From assembly GCA_036522155.1 (NCBI GenBank), contig DATDGI010000164.1:1-17056 (forward strand): DNA of 17,056 bases. Direction: 5' to 3'. Position numbers and translations under genes: made by a program. Positions 7,075 to 13,787 of this stretch are shown here, one piece after another. Each line of letters starts with the position of its first letter. Position 1 is the first letter of the stretch. Source of the stretch: UBA9676 sp036522155 (GTDB lineage Bacteria > Actinomycetota > Actinomycetes > Streptosporangiales > Streptosporangiaceae). The notes beneath the pieces are model-generated. The model was not told the origin of the DNA. It worked only from the letters and a program-made list of their open reading frames with translations, and searched no databases.

Positions 7075-7539
7075 ATGGCCAGCAGCGACAGCGACCAGCC
7101 CCGTTACGTCCAGCCCAGCGGTGGCACCCACCTGTTCAACAGCGCGGTCGCCGCGCTGACCCGGGCCGGCATCAGCGTTTACGGGTCCCGGGTGCTCGCC
7201 GTCCGCGGGCGCACGTCGGGGCAGTGGCGCACCACCCCGGTCAACCCGCTGACGCTGAACGGCCAGCGCTACCTGGTCGCGCCGCGCGGCGAGACCCAGT
7301 GGGTGCGCAACATGCGGGCCGTCGGCGGCGGCGAGCTCCGGGTCGGCCGCCGGGCGGAGCCGTTCACCGCCACCGAACTCGCCGACGCCGACAAGCCCGC
7401 GGTGCTGCGGGCCTACCTGAAGCGATGGAAGTTCGAGATCGGCATGTTCTTCCAGGGCGTCGGCCCGGACGCGCCCGACGCCAGGCTGCTGGAGATCGCG
7501 CCCGGTTACCCGGTCTTCCGGATCTCCCCGCCGGCCTGA
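7075..7539 (+). CDS. Nitroreductase-family deazaflavin-dependent (F420H2) oxidoreductase, DDN-like
   Basis: The 154-residue protein matches the Ddn / F420H2-dependent quinone reductase family, a split beta-barrel that reduces quinones or nitro compounds with F420H2. Characteristic features are the cofactor-binding GRTSGQWRTTPVN (45-57), a strand LNGQRYLVAPRGETQWVRNMRA (61-82), and the C-terminal PGYPVFRI strand (143-150). The length is typical. GAGGAGA (7062-7068) stands 6 nt before ATG 7075. Expression is probably controlled by the two AGAGC-N3-GCTCT operators around its promoter. The 3' end overlaps the convergent MFS gene by 34 bp. The natural substrate is unknown. The pairing with a divergent LLM enzyme suggests a small F420 redox module, which is inference. 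Confidence 0.9.
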   Translation: MASSDSDQPRYVQPSGGTHLFNSAVAALTRAGISVYGSRVLAVRGRTSGQWRTTPVNPLTLNGQRYLVAPRGETQWVRNMRAVGGGELRVGRRAEPFTATELADADKPAVLRAYLKRWKFEIGMFFQGVGPDAPDARLLEIAPGYPVFRISPPA

Positions 7540-9017
7540 CCCTCCGGCCCCGGCGCCCTCGACGTGCCGGACTGCACGAACCCGCCCCGCCCGCGCACCG
7601 CGGACAGCACCAGCGCCACCCCGGCCAGCCCCATCGCCGAATAGAAGGCGGCGTGCAGGCCCTGGATGAACGCCGCCGCCAGCGGCCCGTGCAGGCTGGT
7701 GGCCCCGACGAAGATGGCGAACGCCAGGCCGCGGGCGATGGAGTGGGCGGCGACCAGGATCGCCACCGCGAACGAGAACACCATCCCGACGTTGGAGAAG
7801 GTCCGCAGCATGCCCGAGGCCACCCCGAACACACCGCGCGGCGAGGCCTTCATCACCGCCGTGGTGTTGGCCGGGAAGAAGCTCCCGTTGCCGATCCCGT
7901 TCACCACGCTGGCCATCACCACCAGCCACAGCGGGGAGGCCAGCCCGAGCTGGGCGTAGATGGCGAACGCGCCCGCCTGGATGGCCAGCCCCACGGTGGC
8001 GGGCAGCACCGGCCCGATCCGGTCGGTCAGCCGGCCGACGGCCGGGCCGACCACGCCGCCGATCACGTACCCCGGCACCAGCAGCAATGACGCGCTGATC
8101 GGGGTCAGCCCCCGGGCCCCCTGCAGGTACATGATGACCAGGAACAGCACCGCGAAGTTGCCGAGCGCCTGGAACAGCGCGGCCAGCAGCGAGGGAGTCA
8201 TGGCCGGGATCCGGAACAGCGACAGGTCGAGCATCGGCTCCGGCTGCGCCCGCTCGATGAGGACGAAGACGATAAGCAGGACCAGCCCGCCGGCCAGGTA
8301 TCCGAGCAGCGTGGGGTCGACCGGCGCGGTCGCGAGCCGGGTCATCGCCCACAGCACGCCGAACAGCCCGAGCCCGAGGGTGACCATGCCGGGCAGGTCG
8401 ATCCGGCGCCGCTCCCGCTGGCCGCGGTCGCGCAGCACCCGCAGCGCGACCAGGTAGGCGCCCACCCCGATCGGCACGTTGATCCAGAAGATCCAGCGCC
8501 AGGAGATGTAGGTGACGATGACGCCGCCGAGCACGATGCCGATCACCGCGCCCAGGCTCCACCCGATGGAGTTGAACCCGTAGGCCCGGCCGCGCTTGTC
8601 CGGCGGGAACGTGTCCGCGATGACGGCACCGGAGTTGGCCGTGACCAGCGCCCCGCCGACGCCCTGCACCAGCCGGAACACCACGATAGAGACCTCGTTC
8701 CAGGCCAGCGCGCACAGCGCCGAACCGGCGATGAAGATCAGGAAGCCGGACCGGTACATGTGCACCCGGCCGAACATGTCGCCCAGCCGCCCGACCTGGG
8801 TCGCCAGGATGGTGATCACCAGCAGGTAGCCGATGATCACCCACACCACCGAGGTGATCCCGATACCCAGCGCCCGCTGGATCTCCGGCAGCGCCAGCAC
8901 CACGATCGTGGTGTCCACCGCGGTGATCAGCACCCCGGTCACGATGACGGCCAGGGCCAGGCTGGTCCTGGCCGCCGGGGCCTGCTGGCTGGTCTGCGCC
9001 GGCTTGGTGTCGGTCAC
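7506..9017 (-). CDS. MFS multidrug exporter, DHA2 (EmrB/QacA-like, 14 TMS)
   Basis: This is a proton-driven drug/metabolite exporter of the inner membrane. The 503-residue length fits the 14-TMS DHA2 class. Visible motifs are TAVDTTIVVLALPEIQ in TM1 (with D35), motif A GRLGDMFGR (76-84), motif B RLVQGVGG (115-122), a motif C-like GWSLGAVIGIVLGG (152-165), and SWRWIFWINVPIG (172-184), common in EmrB/QacA proteins. The start is GTG 9017: AGGAGG (9031-9026) is 8 nt upstream, whereas a longer in-frame extension reads through the upstream gene's territory. It lies 17 bp behind the PHP-domain gene, so the two are very likely one operon. Its TAA stop lies within the convergent DDN-like gene. Confidence 0.92.
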   Translation of the reverse strand: MTDTKPAQTSQQAPAARTSLALAVIVTGVLITAVDTTIVVLALPEIQRALGIGITSVVWVIIGYLLVITILATQVGRLGDMFGRVHMYRSGFLIFIAGSALCALAWNEVSIVVFRLVQGVGGALVTANSGAVIADTFPPDKRGRAYGFNSIGWSLGAVIGIVLGGVIVTYISWRWIFWINVPIGVGAYLVALRVLRDRGQRERRRIDLPGMVTLGLGLFGVLWAMTRLATAPVDPTLLGYLAGGLVLLIVFVLIERAQPEPMLDLSLFRIPAMTPSLLAALFQALGNFAVLFLVIMYLQGARGLTPISASLLLVPGYVIGGVVGPAVGRLTDRIGPVLPATVGLAIQAGAFAIYAQLGLASPLWLVVMASVVNGIGNGSFFPANTTAVMKASPRGVFGVASGMLRTFSNVGMVFSFAVAILVAAHSIARGLAFAIFVGATSLHGPLAAAFIQGLHAAFYSAMGLAGVALVLSAVRGRGGFVQSGTSRAPGPEGQAGGEIRKTG

Positions 9018-9025
9018 GGGCCTGG

Positions 9026-9031
9026 CCTCCT
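9026..9031 (-). promoter_or_regulatory. Ribosome binding site fixing the GTG start of the MFS exporter
   Basis: AGGAGG on the minus strand, 8 nt before GTG 9017, fills most of the 17-bp gap after the upstream gene's stop codon. Confidence 0.8.
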
Positions 9032-9034
9032 GAC

Positions 9035-10261
9035 TCAGTTGGTGAGGGCGAGCGTAGCTCCGGCGTCGTCGAGCAGGCGGTGGCAGCCGGGGGCCGCAGG
9101 GAAGCCCTCCCGCGCCCGCCGGACCCGGGCCCGCGGGCCGTCCGGCCCGGCCAGGATCGCCCCTTCGGCATCCACCGCGACCAGCTCGCCGTTCGTGCGC
9201 AGCAGCAGCGGGCCGTCCCGGCTGGCCGAGATCGCCACCCGGCCCTCGCGGAGCGCGCCGAGCACCGCCTCCGGCTCGCCGCTCTCGCATTCGGCCCAGG
9301 TGGTGGGGCTGCCGGGGGGTGCGTCGTCGCCAGGCCGGTGCCAGTCGCTGCCGCCGACCCCGGTCGCGGCCGGATCCCAGGCCAGCCACCAGGCCAGCGG
9401 CGCCGTCCAGCGGCGGTCCAGCCAGCTCCAGTGCCACACCTCGGCCAGCGGCGGGCGCTCGCGCATCGGCAGCGTCCAGCTCAGGTGGCCGCCGATCGGG
9501 TGGTTGACCGACAGCAGCCCGCCCGCCCGGCGGGTGTGCGCCAGCCACTCGTCGGCCGGGGCGCGGAAGTCGACCCAGCCCATGTCCCCCAGTGCGCCCG
9601 CATGCCCGCCGGGGTTGGTGACCTCCTGCCCGGGCAGCAGCGCGATGCCGTACCGGGCGGCCGCGCCGGGCAGCTCGGTGTGATGGCTGACCGTGTTGTG
9701 GTCGGTGACCGCGACAAAATCAAGACCCAGCGTCGCGGCATAACGAGCGAGCGCGGGAACCGTCTGCTGCCCATCCGAGTGCACGGTGTGGGTGTGCAGG
9801 TCGCCCGCCAGCCACCTGCGCCCGGCCGCCGCGGGCAGTACCCGGGCCGGGGGCCGGTCCCCGGCCGTCAGCGGGGGCGGCGGGGCCGGCACCGGCTGCG
9901 GCCCGAGCTCGCCCGGCCTGCTGCTGACCTCGGCCGTCACCCGGTACTCCGCGCCGTCCGGCGGCAGCCGGTAGAGCCCGAGCATCACCTGCCAGCGGCC
10001 AGGCTCCAGCTCGCCCGCCAGGTAGCCGGGGGTGGCCGCGCCGGCGGTGATCACGAACGACCGCCGGGCCCCGCCGGACCAGCCGCGGAACCCGGCCGCA
10101 CCCAGGCAGCCCAGGTCGAGCACCGCGCTGGAGCGGTCGTACTCCAGCTCCACCCGCAGCCCGTGCGAGCCGGGCGGGACCTCCACGGGCAGGTACTGCC
10201 AGGTCGACGCGACCTGGTCGGCCAGCGTCCACCGGCCGCGATGACGGGTCAGGTGAGCCAT
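9035..10261 (-). CDS. CehA/McbA-family PHP-domain metallohydrolase
   Basis: The 408-residue protein has an N-terminal beta-sandwich-like region (about 1-145), a Pro-rich hinge (about 121-145) and a C-terminal PHP phosphoesterase-type domain. PHP metal ligands are visible: GDLHTHTVHSDG with H156 and H158, TDHN with D187-H188, E213 (GQEVTN), H220 (GGHAGALG), H254 (SVNHP) and GGSDWH with D306-H308. CehA and McbA hydrolyse carbaryl in other bacteria, but the family is broad and this substrate is unknown. No signal peptide is evident. It is first in a unit with the MFS exporter (17-bp gap). ATG 10261 is preceded only by a weak GGATGGG. It diverges from the MATE gene across 43 bp, which leaves little room for a promoter. 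Confidence 0.85.
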   Translation of the reverse strand: MAHLTRHRGRWTLADQVASTWQYLPVEVPPGSHGLRVELEYDRSSAVLDLGCLGAAGFRGWSGGARRSFVITAGAATPGYLAGELEPGRWQVMLGLYRLPPDGAEYRVTAEVSSRPGELGPQPVPAPPPPLTAGDRPPARVLPAAAGRRWLAGDLHTHTVHSDGQQTVPALARYAATLGLDFVAVTDHNTVSHHTELPGAAARYGIALLPGQEVTNPGGHAGALGDMGWVDFRAPADEWLAHTRRAGGLLSVNHPIGGHLSWTLPMRERPPLAEVWHWSWLDRRWTAPLAWWLAWDPAATGVGGSDWHRPGDDAPPGSPTTWAECESGEPEAVLGALREGRVAISASRDGPLLLRTNGELVAVDAEGAILAGPDGPRARVRRAREGFPAAPGCHRLLDDAGATLALTN

Positions 10262-10292
10262 ATGCCCATCCGACTACACCAGGGCTGGCCCC

Positions 10293-10298
10293 TACAAT
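10293..10298 (+). promoter_or_regulatory. -10 box giving a probably leaderless MATE transcript
   Basis: TACAAT ends 6 nt before ATG 10305, so transcription should begin at or within a base or two of the start codon. A weak -35, CCGACT (10270-10275), is 17 bp upstream. There is no Shine-Dalgarno sequence, consistent with leaderless translation. Confidence 0.6.
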
Positions 10299-10304
10299 CC
10301 GGCC

Positions 10305-11654
10305 ATGGATCCCGCCGTGCCACTGACCAGGCGGTGGCCGCGGATCGGCCGCAGCCCGCACGACGCGGAGATCCTGCGGCTGGCGGTGCCGGCGTTTGGC
10401 GCGCTGGTGGCCGAGCCGCTGTTCCTGCTGGCCGACTCGGCGATCGTCGGCCGGATCGGCACCACCGCGCTGGGCGGGCTGGGGGTGGCCAGCCAGGCGC
10501 TGACCACGCTGGTCAACATCTCGATCTTCCTCGCCTACGGCACCACCGCGGCGGTGGCCCGCCAGCTGGGAGCGGGCCACCGGCAGGCGGCGATCCGGCA
10601 GGGGATCGATGGGCTGTGGCTGGCCGGGCTGATCGGGGTGGCGGTGCTCGCGGCCGGCTGGCCGCTGGCCCCGCAGATCATCGCCGTCTTCGGCGCGTCC
10701 GCGAGCGTGACCGGGGCGGCCGTCACCTACCTGCGGATCAGCCTGCTGGGCGCACCGGCCATGCTCGCCGTGCTGGCCGGGACGGGGGTACTGCGCGGCC
10801 TCCAGGACACCCGCACCCCGCTCGCCGTCGCCGTCGCCGCCAACCTCGGGAACATCGCGCTCAACGCGCTGTTCGTGCTCGGCCTGGGCTGGGGCATCGC
10901 CGGCTCGGCGTGGGGCACGGTCATCGCCCAGAACGTAGCGGCCGTGGTCTATCTGGTCATCGTCGCCCGGGGCGCCCGCCGGGCCGGGGTGCCGTTCGGG
11001 CCGGACCGGGCCGGGCTGCGCATGTCGGCCGTGGCCGGCGCCGGGCTGCTGGTCCGCACCCTCGCCCTGCAGGCGGTACTGGTGGTGATGACCGCGGCCG
11101 CGGCCCGGCAGGGAGACGACGCGGTCGCCGCCCACCAGATCGCGTTCCGGCTCTGGTTCCTGCTGGCCCTGGCGCTGGACGCCATCGCGATCGCCGGGCA
11201 GGCCATCACCGGCCGCTACCTGGGGGCGGGGGATGTGGCCGGGGCGCGCGCGGCGACCCGCCGGATGACCGGCTGGGGCGCGGTCTACGGGCTGGTCTTC
11301 GGCGCCGCGCTGCTGGCCGCCCGCCCGGTCCTGCCCGCCGTGTTCGCGGCCACGCCGGGTGTCTCCCGGCTGCTGCTGACGGTCCTGCTGATCGCCGCGG
11401 TCCAGCAGCCGGCCGCGGGCGTGGTGTTCGTGCTGGACGGGGTGCTGATCGGGGCCGGGGACCAGAACTACCTGGCGCTGGCCGGGCTGGCCACCACGGC
11501 GGTGTTCGCGGCCGCCGCCTGGTACGTGCATGCCACCCACGGCGGCCTGGTGGCGCTGTGGCTGGCCTACAGCGTGTGGCTGGCGGCCCGGTTCGTGACC
11601 CTGACGCTGCGCGCCCGCGGCTCCGCCTGGCTGGTCACCGGCGCCACCCGCTGA
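10305..11654 (+). CDS. MATE-family efflux transporter, DinF subfamily
   Basis: The 449-residue inner-membrane antiporter has roughly 12 predicted spans and no signal peptide. DinF-like MATE features include LRLAVPAFGALVAEPLFLLADSAIVGRIGTTALGGLGVASQ (about residues 24-64), GTGVLRGLQDTRTPL (163-177), NIALNALFVLGLGWGIAGSAWGTVIAQ (about 186-212) and DDAVAAHQIAFRLWFLLAL in the second half (about 271-289). It probably exports organic cations or drugs using H+ or Na+; the substrate cannot be read. The start follows TACAAT by only 6 nt and lacks a ribosome site, so the mRNA is probably leaderless. It is the third type of exporter in the window, next to the MFS and ABC systems, but shows no shared operon with either. 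Confidence 0.92.
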   Translation: MDPAVPLTRRWPRIGRSPHDAEILRLAVPAFGALVAEPLFLLADSAIVGRIGTTALGGLGVASQALTTLVNISIFLAYGTTAAVARQLGAGHRQAAIRQGIDGLWLAGLIGVAVLAAGWPLAPQIIAVFGASASVTGAAVTYLRISLLGAPAMLAVLAGTGVLRGLQDTRTPLAVAVAANLGNIALNALFVLGLGWGIAGSAWGTVIAQNVAAVVYLVIVARGARRAGVPFGPDRAGLRMSAVAGAGLLVRTLALQAVLVVMTAAAARQGDDAVAAHQIAFRLWFLLALALDAIAIAGQAITGRYLGAGDVAGARAATRRMTGWGAVYGLVFGAALLAARPVLPAVFAATPGVSRLLLTVLLIAAVQQPAAGVVFVLDGVLIGAGDQNYLALAGLATTAVFAAAAWYVHATHGGLVALWLAYSVWLAARFVTLTLRARGSAWLVTGATR

Positions 11655-11671
11655 CCGCGGCCCGCACCGGG

Positions 11672-11701
11672 TTGACGGGAAAAATTCAACGTGCGTAGAA
11701 T
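11672..11701 (+). promoter_or_regulatory. Promoter of the ABC transporter-tetR operon
   Basis: TTGACG (-35, 11672-11677) and TAGAAT (-10, 11696-11701) are 18 bp apart, a good sigma-70-like match. They lie in an unusually AT-rich patch for this DNA. Transcription should begin near 11707-11709, inside the operator. Confidence 0.75.
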
Positions 11702-11706
11702 TCAAC
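11684..11706. repeat. Direct repeat ATTCAAC within the ABC operon promoter
   Basis: ATTCAAC occurs at 11684-11690 and 11700-11706, 16 bp apart. The second copy forms the left arm of the operator. The first is followed by a degenerate right arm (GCGTAGAATTC against GCGTTGAGATTC), which suggests a weaker second binding site. Confidence 0.5.
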
Positions 11707-11715
11707 AAGCGTTGA
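11702..11715. promoter_or_regulatory. Inverted-repeat operator (TCAAC-N4-GTTGA), probable TetR site
   Basis: TCAAC-AAGC-GTTGA is a perfect 5-bp-arm inverted repeat directly downstream of the -10 box and over the predicted start site. The operon's last gene is a TetR repressor, so autoregulation is the simplest reading. Confidence 0.7.
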
Positions 11716-11742
11716 GATTCGGCATGAGGCCCGGAGGCAGCC

Positions 11743-12915
11743 ATGTGGGCGATGATCGTCAAGGAGTTCCGGCAGCTGCGGCGGGACCGGCGGACGCTGG
11801 CCATGATGATCGTGATGCCGGTGGTGCTGCTGATTGTGTTTGGCTACGCCGCCAGTTTCGATGTGTCGACCATCCCGACCGTGGCCGCCGGGCCGCAGGC
11901 CGCGACGGTCGCCGGTCACCTGGGCAAGCCGTTCGACATCGTGACCACCGCCCCGGGCGAGGACCGGGCCTGGGCCCAGCAGCAGCTCCGGGACGGCAAG
12001 GCCGCCGTCGCGGTGATCGCCGGGCCCGGGCCGGTGCAGGTGCTGGTGGACGGCAGCCAGCTGTTCACGGCCAAGGCGGCGCTGGCCGCTCTGGCCGCCG
12101 GTGAGCAGAAGGCATCGGGACCGGCCGGGCTGGCGGGCCAGCAGCCGCAGCTGACGGTGCTCTACAACCCGCAGCTCGCCACCAAGGACATCATGATCCC
12201 GGGCCTGTGCGGGGTGGTCCTGGTGTTCATCGGGACGATCATCACCAGCCTCGGGGTCGTGCGCGAACGGCAGTCCGGCACGCTGGAGCAACTGGCGGTC
12301 ATGCCGCTGCACCCCCGGGACGTGTTCCTGGGCAAGGTCGTGCCGTATTTCGGCGTGGCCGCGCTCGACCTGGCCATCGTGGTCGGGGTCGGGGTGGGCG
12401 TGTTCGGCGTCCCCTTCAACGGGTCGTTCGCCGTCTTCGGGCTGGGCGCCGTCCTGTTCCTGTTCGTCACCCTCGGCATCGGCGTGCTCATCTCCAGCGT
12501 CTCGGAGAACCAGGGCCAGGCCATCCAGCTATCGGTGATGGTGATGCTGCCGCAGGTGCTGCTGTCCGGGCTGATCTTCCCGCTGTCCTCGATCGCGGTC
12601 GGCGTGCGCTGGATCTCCTACCTGCTGCCGCTGACCTACTTCAACGAGATATCCCGGGGCGTGATGCTGCGGGCCGAGCCGATCGGGCCGCTCTGGCAGC
12701 CGTTCGTCTTCCTGGCCCTGCTCGGCCTGGTCGTGTTCACCCTGGCCAGCCTCAGGTTCCGCAGTTACCTGGCGCCGGCCGGGCCGCGCCGGGTGGGGCG
12801 GCACCCGGCCGTGGCCGGCACCGGAGCGGGCGGCGAGCCGGGCGAGCCGGTGGGCACCGGGCTGGGCGAGGTGGCCAGCGCCGGCCCCGGGCCGGCCGCG
12901 GGGAGCGGGTCATGA
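11743..12915 (+). CDS. ABC-2 type transporter permease (YbhS/YhhJ-like)
   Basis: The 390-residue membrane subunit of an ABC exporter opens with KEFRQLRRDRRTLAMMIVMPVVLLIVFGYA, the first span after an elbow helix, as in YbhS/YhhJ-type permeases. A large extracytoplasmic domain follows (about 40-150), then about five spans between 150 and 338. The conserved loop RERQSGTLEQL (174-184) and the segment LLPLTYFNEISRGVMLR (294-310) are family landmarks. The C-terminal tail (about 343-390) is Gly/Pro/Ala-rich and looks disordered. GGAGG (11733-11737) precedes ATG 11743. The stop overlaps the next gene's start (ATGA). Only one permease is encoded, so it presumably homodimerises on the two ATPases. Confidence 0.92.
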   Translation: MWAMIVKEFRQLRRDRRTLAMMIVMPVVLLIVFGYAASFDVSTIPTVAAGPQAATVAGHLGKPFDIVTTAPGEDRAWAQQQLRDGKAAVAVIAGPGPVQVLVDGSQLFTAKAALAALAAGEQKASGPAGLAGQQPQLTVLYNPQLATKDIMIPGLCGVVLVFIGTIITSLGVVRERQSGTLEQLAVMPLHPRDVFLGKVVPYFGVAALDLAIVVGVGVGVFGVPFNGSFAVFGLGAVLFLFVTLGIGVLISSVSENQGQAIQLSVMVMLPQVLLSGLIFPLSSIAVGVRWISYLLPLTYFNEISRGVMLRAEPIGPLWQPFVFLALLGLVVFTLASLRFRSYLAPAGPRRVGRHPAVAGTGAGGEPGEPVGTGLGEVASAGPGPAAGSGS

Positions 12916-13787
12916 CCGGCCCGGTCACCGGCGGCCAGGGCTGGTGGGGGAGCCAGGCGGCGAGCGTCCGGTATGGGGACAAGCTGGCGCTCGATCAGGT
13001 GAGCTTCCGGGCCGAGCCCGGCCGGGTCACCGCGGTGGTGGGGGGTGACGGGGCGGGCCGGACGACCCTGCTGCGCTGCCTGGCCGGCGCGCTCGCGCCG
13101 GGCAGCGGGCAGGTACGGCGGCCGGACCGGTTGCGGATCGGGTACCTGGCCGCCGGGTCGGGGACCTACCCGGATCTGTCGGTGGCCGAGAACCTGGCCT
13201 TCCGGGCCGCCGCCTACCGGGTACCCCCGGCCGCGGCTAGGGAGCGCAGCGGCGAGCTGCTGGCGCGGTCGGGCCTGGCCGCGGCCCGGGACCGGCTCGC
13301 GGGCCAGCTGTCCGGCGGGATGCGGCAGAAGCTGGGCGTGATCGCGGCCATGCTGCACCGGCCCGACCTGCTGGTGCTGGATGAGCCCACCACCGGGGTG
13401 GACCCGGTGAGCCGGGCCGACCTGTGGTGGCTGATCGCCCGCGCCGCCGCCGGCGGCGCGGCGGTGGTGCTGGCGACCAGCTATCTCGACGAGGCGGAGC
13501 GCGCGGCCAGCGTGCTCGCCCTGGACGCGGGCCGGGAACTGGCCCAGGGAACCCCGGCAGAAATCGTGGCGGCGATGCCAGGCACGCTGCACGCCAGCGA
13601 CGACCCGCCCGCCGGGGAGGCACGGCGGCGGGCCTGGCGGCGCGGCGGGCGCTGGCGGATCTGGGATCCACAGGGCCGGCCGGATCACGCCACCGGCCCC
13701 GGGACTACCCAGGTCACGCCCGACCTGCAGGATGCGGTCACGGTCGCCATCCTGGCCCGCGAGCTGACTGGGAGGGAGGCACGATGA
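12912..13787 (+). CDS. ABC transporter ATP-binding protein, NBD1, degenerate catalytic side
   Basis: The 291-residue nucleotide-binding subunit resembles the first half of tandem-NBD exporters such as YbhF/RbbA. Walker A reads GGDGAGRTT (44-52), with R50 (codon CGG, 13059-13061) in place of the invariant Lys. The Q-loop position is A81 (IGYLAAGSG against IGYVPQTLG in the neighbouring NBD), and the H-loop His is S190 (ATSYLDEAE). By contrast, the signature LSGGM (133-137) and Walker B LLVLDEP with D157-E158 are intact. The protein may therefore bind ATP poorly itself but supply a working signature motif to its partner. An Arg/Trp-rich tail follows residue 230. It starts by ATGA overlap with the permease and ends by ATGA overlap with NBD2, implying translational coupling and fixed stoichiometry. 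Confidence 0.93.
   Translation: MTGPVTGGQGWWGSQAASVRYGDKLALDQVSFRAEPGRVTAVVGGDGAGRTTLLRCLAGALAPGSGQVRRPDRLRIGYLAAGSGTYPDLSVAENLAFRAAAYRVPPAAARERSGELLARSGLAAARDRLAGQLSGGMRQKLGVIAAMLHRPDLLVLDEPTTGVDPVSRADLWWLIARAAAGGAAVVLATSYLDEAERAASVLALDAGRELAQGTPAEIVAAMPGTLHASDDPPAGEARRRAWRRGGRWRIWDPQGRPDHATGPGTTQVTPDLQDAVTVAILARELTGREAR

Noticed and set aside
7039..9171. 710-codon minus-strand frame across the DDN-like and MFS genes
   Set aside because: Low-complexity Gly/Ala/Arg translation with no domain, in a different frame from the MFS gene.
9018..9548. Extension of the MFS protein to an upstream start
   Set aside because: It would overlap most of the PHP-domain metal site in another frame. GTG 9017 has a good ribosome site and gives the normal length.
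9080..11698. 872-codon plus-strand frame over the hydrolase and MATE genes
   Set aside because: Arg/Gly/Pro-rich shadow. The real genes with complete domains lie in other frames.
9720..11804. 694-codon minus-strand frame opposite the MATE gene
   Set aside because: His/Gln/Gly/Arg-rich shadow without domain features.
11691..12104. Plus-strand frame starting in the ABC promoter
   Set aside because: It begins within the -10 region and runs out of frame through the permease gene.
12825..12860. Similarity between the permease tail and the insert near 105-135 (shared GAGCCGGGCGAGCCG)
   Set aside because: Short low-complexity Gly-Glu-Pro coding; no sign of a mobile or duplicated element.
13031..13060. 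G-rich run that could form a G-quadruplex
   Set aside because: The run encodes the Walker A loop of NBD1 and is expected from glycine codons in GC-rich DNA.
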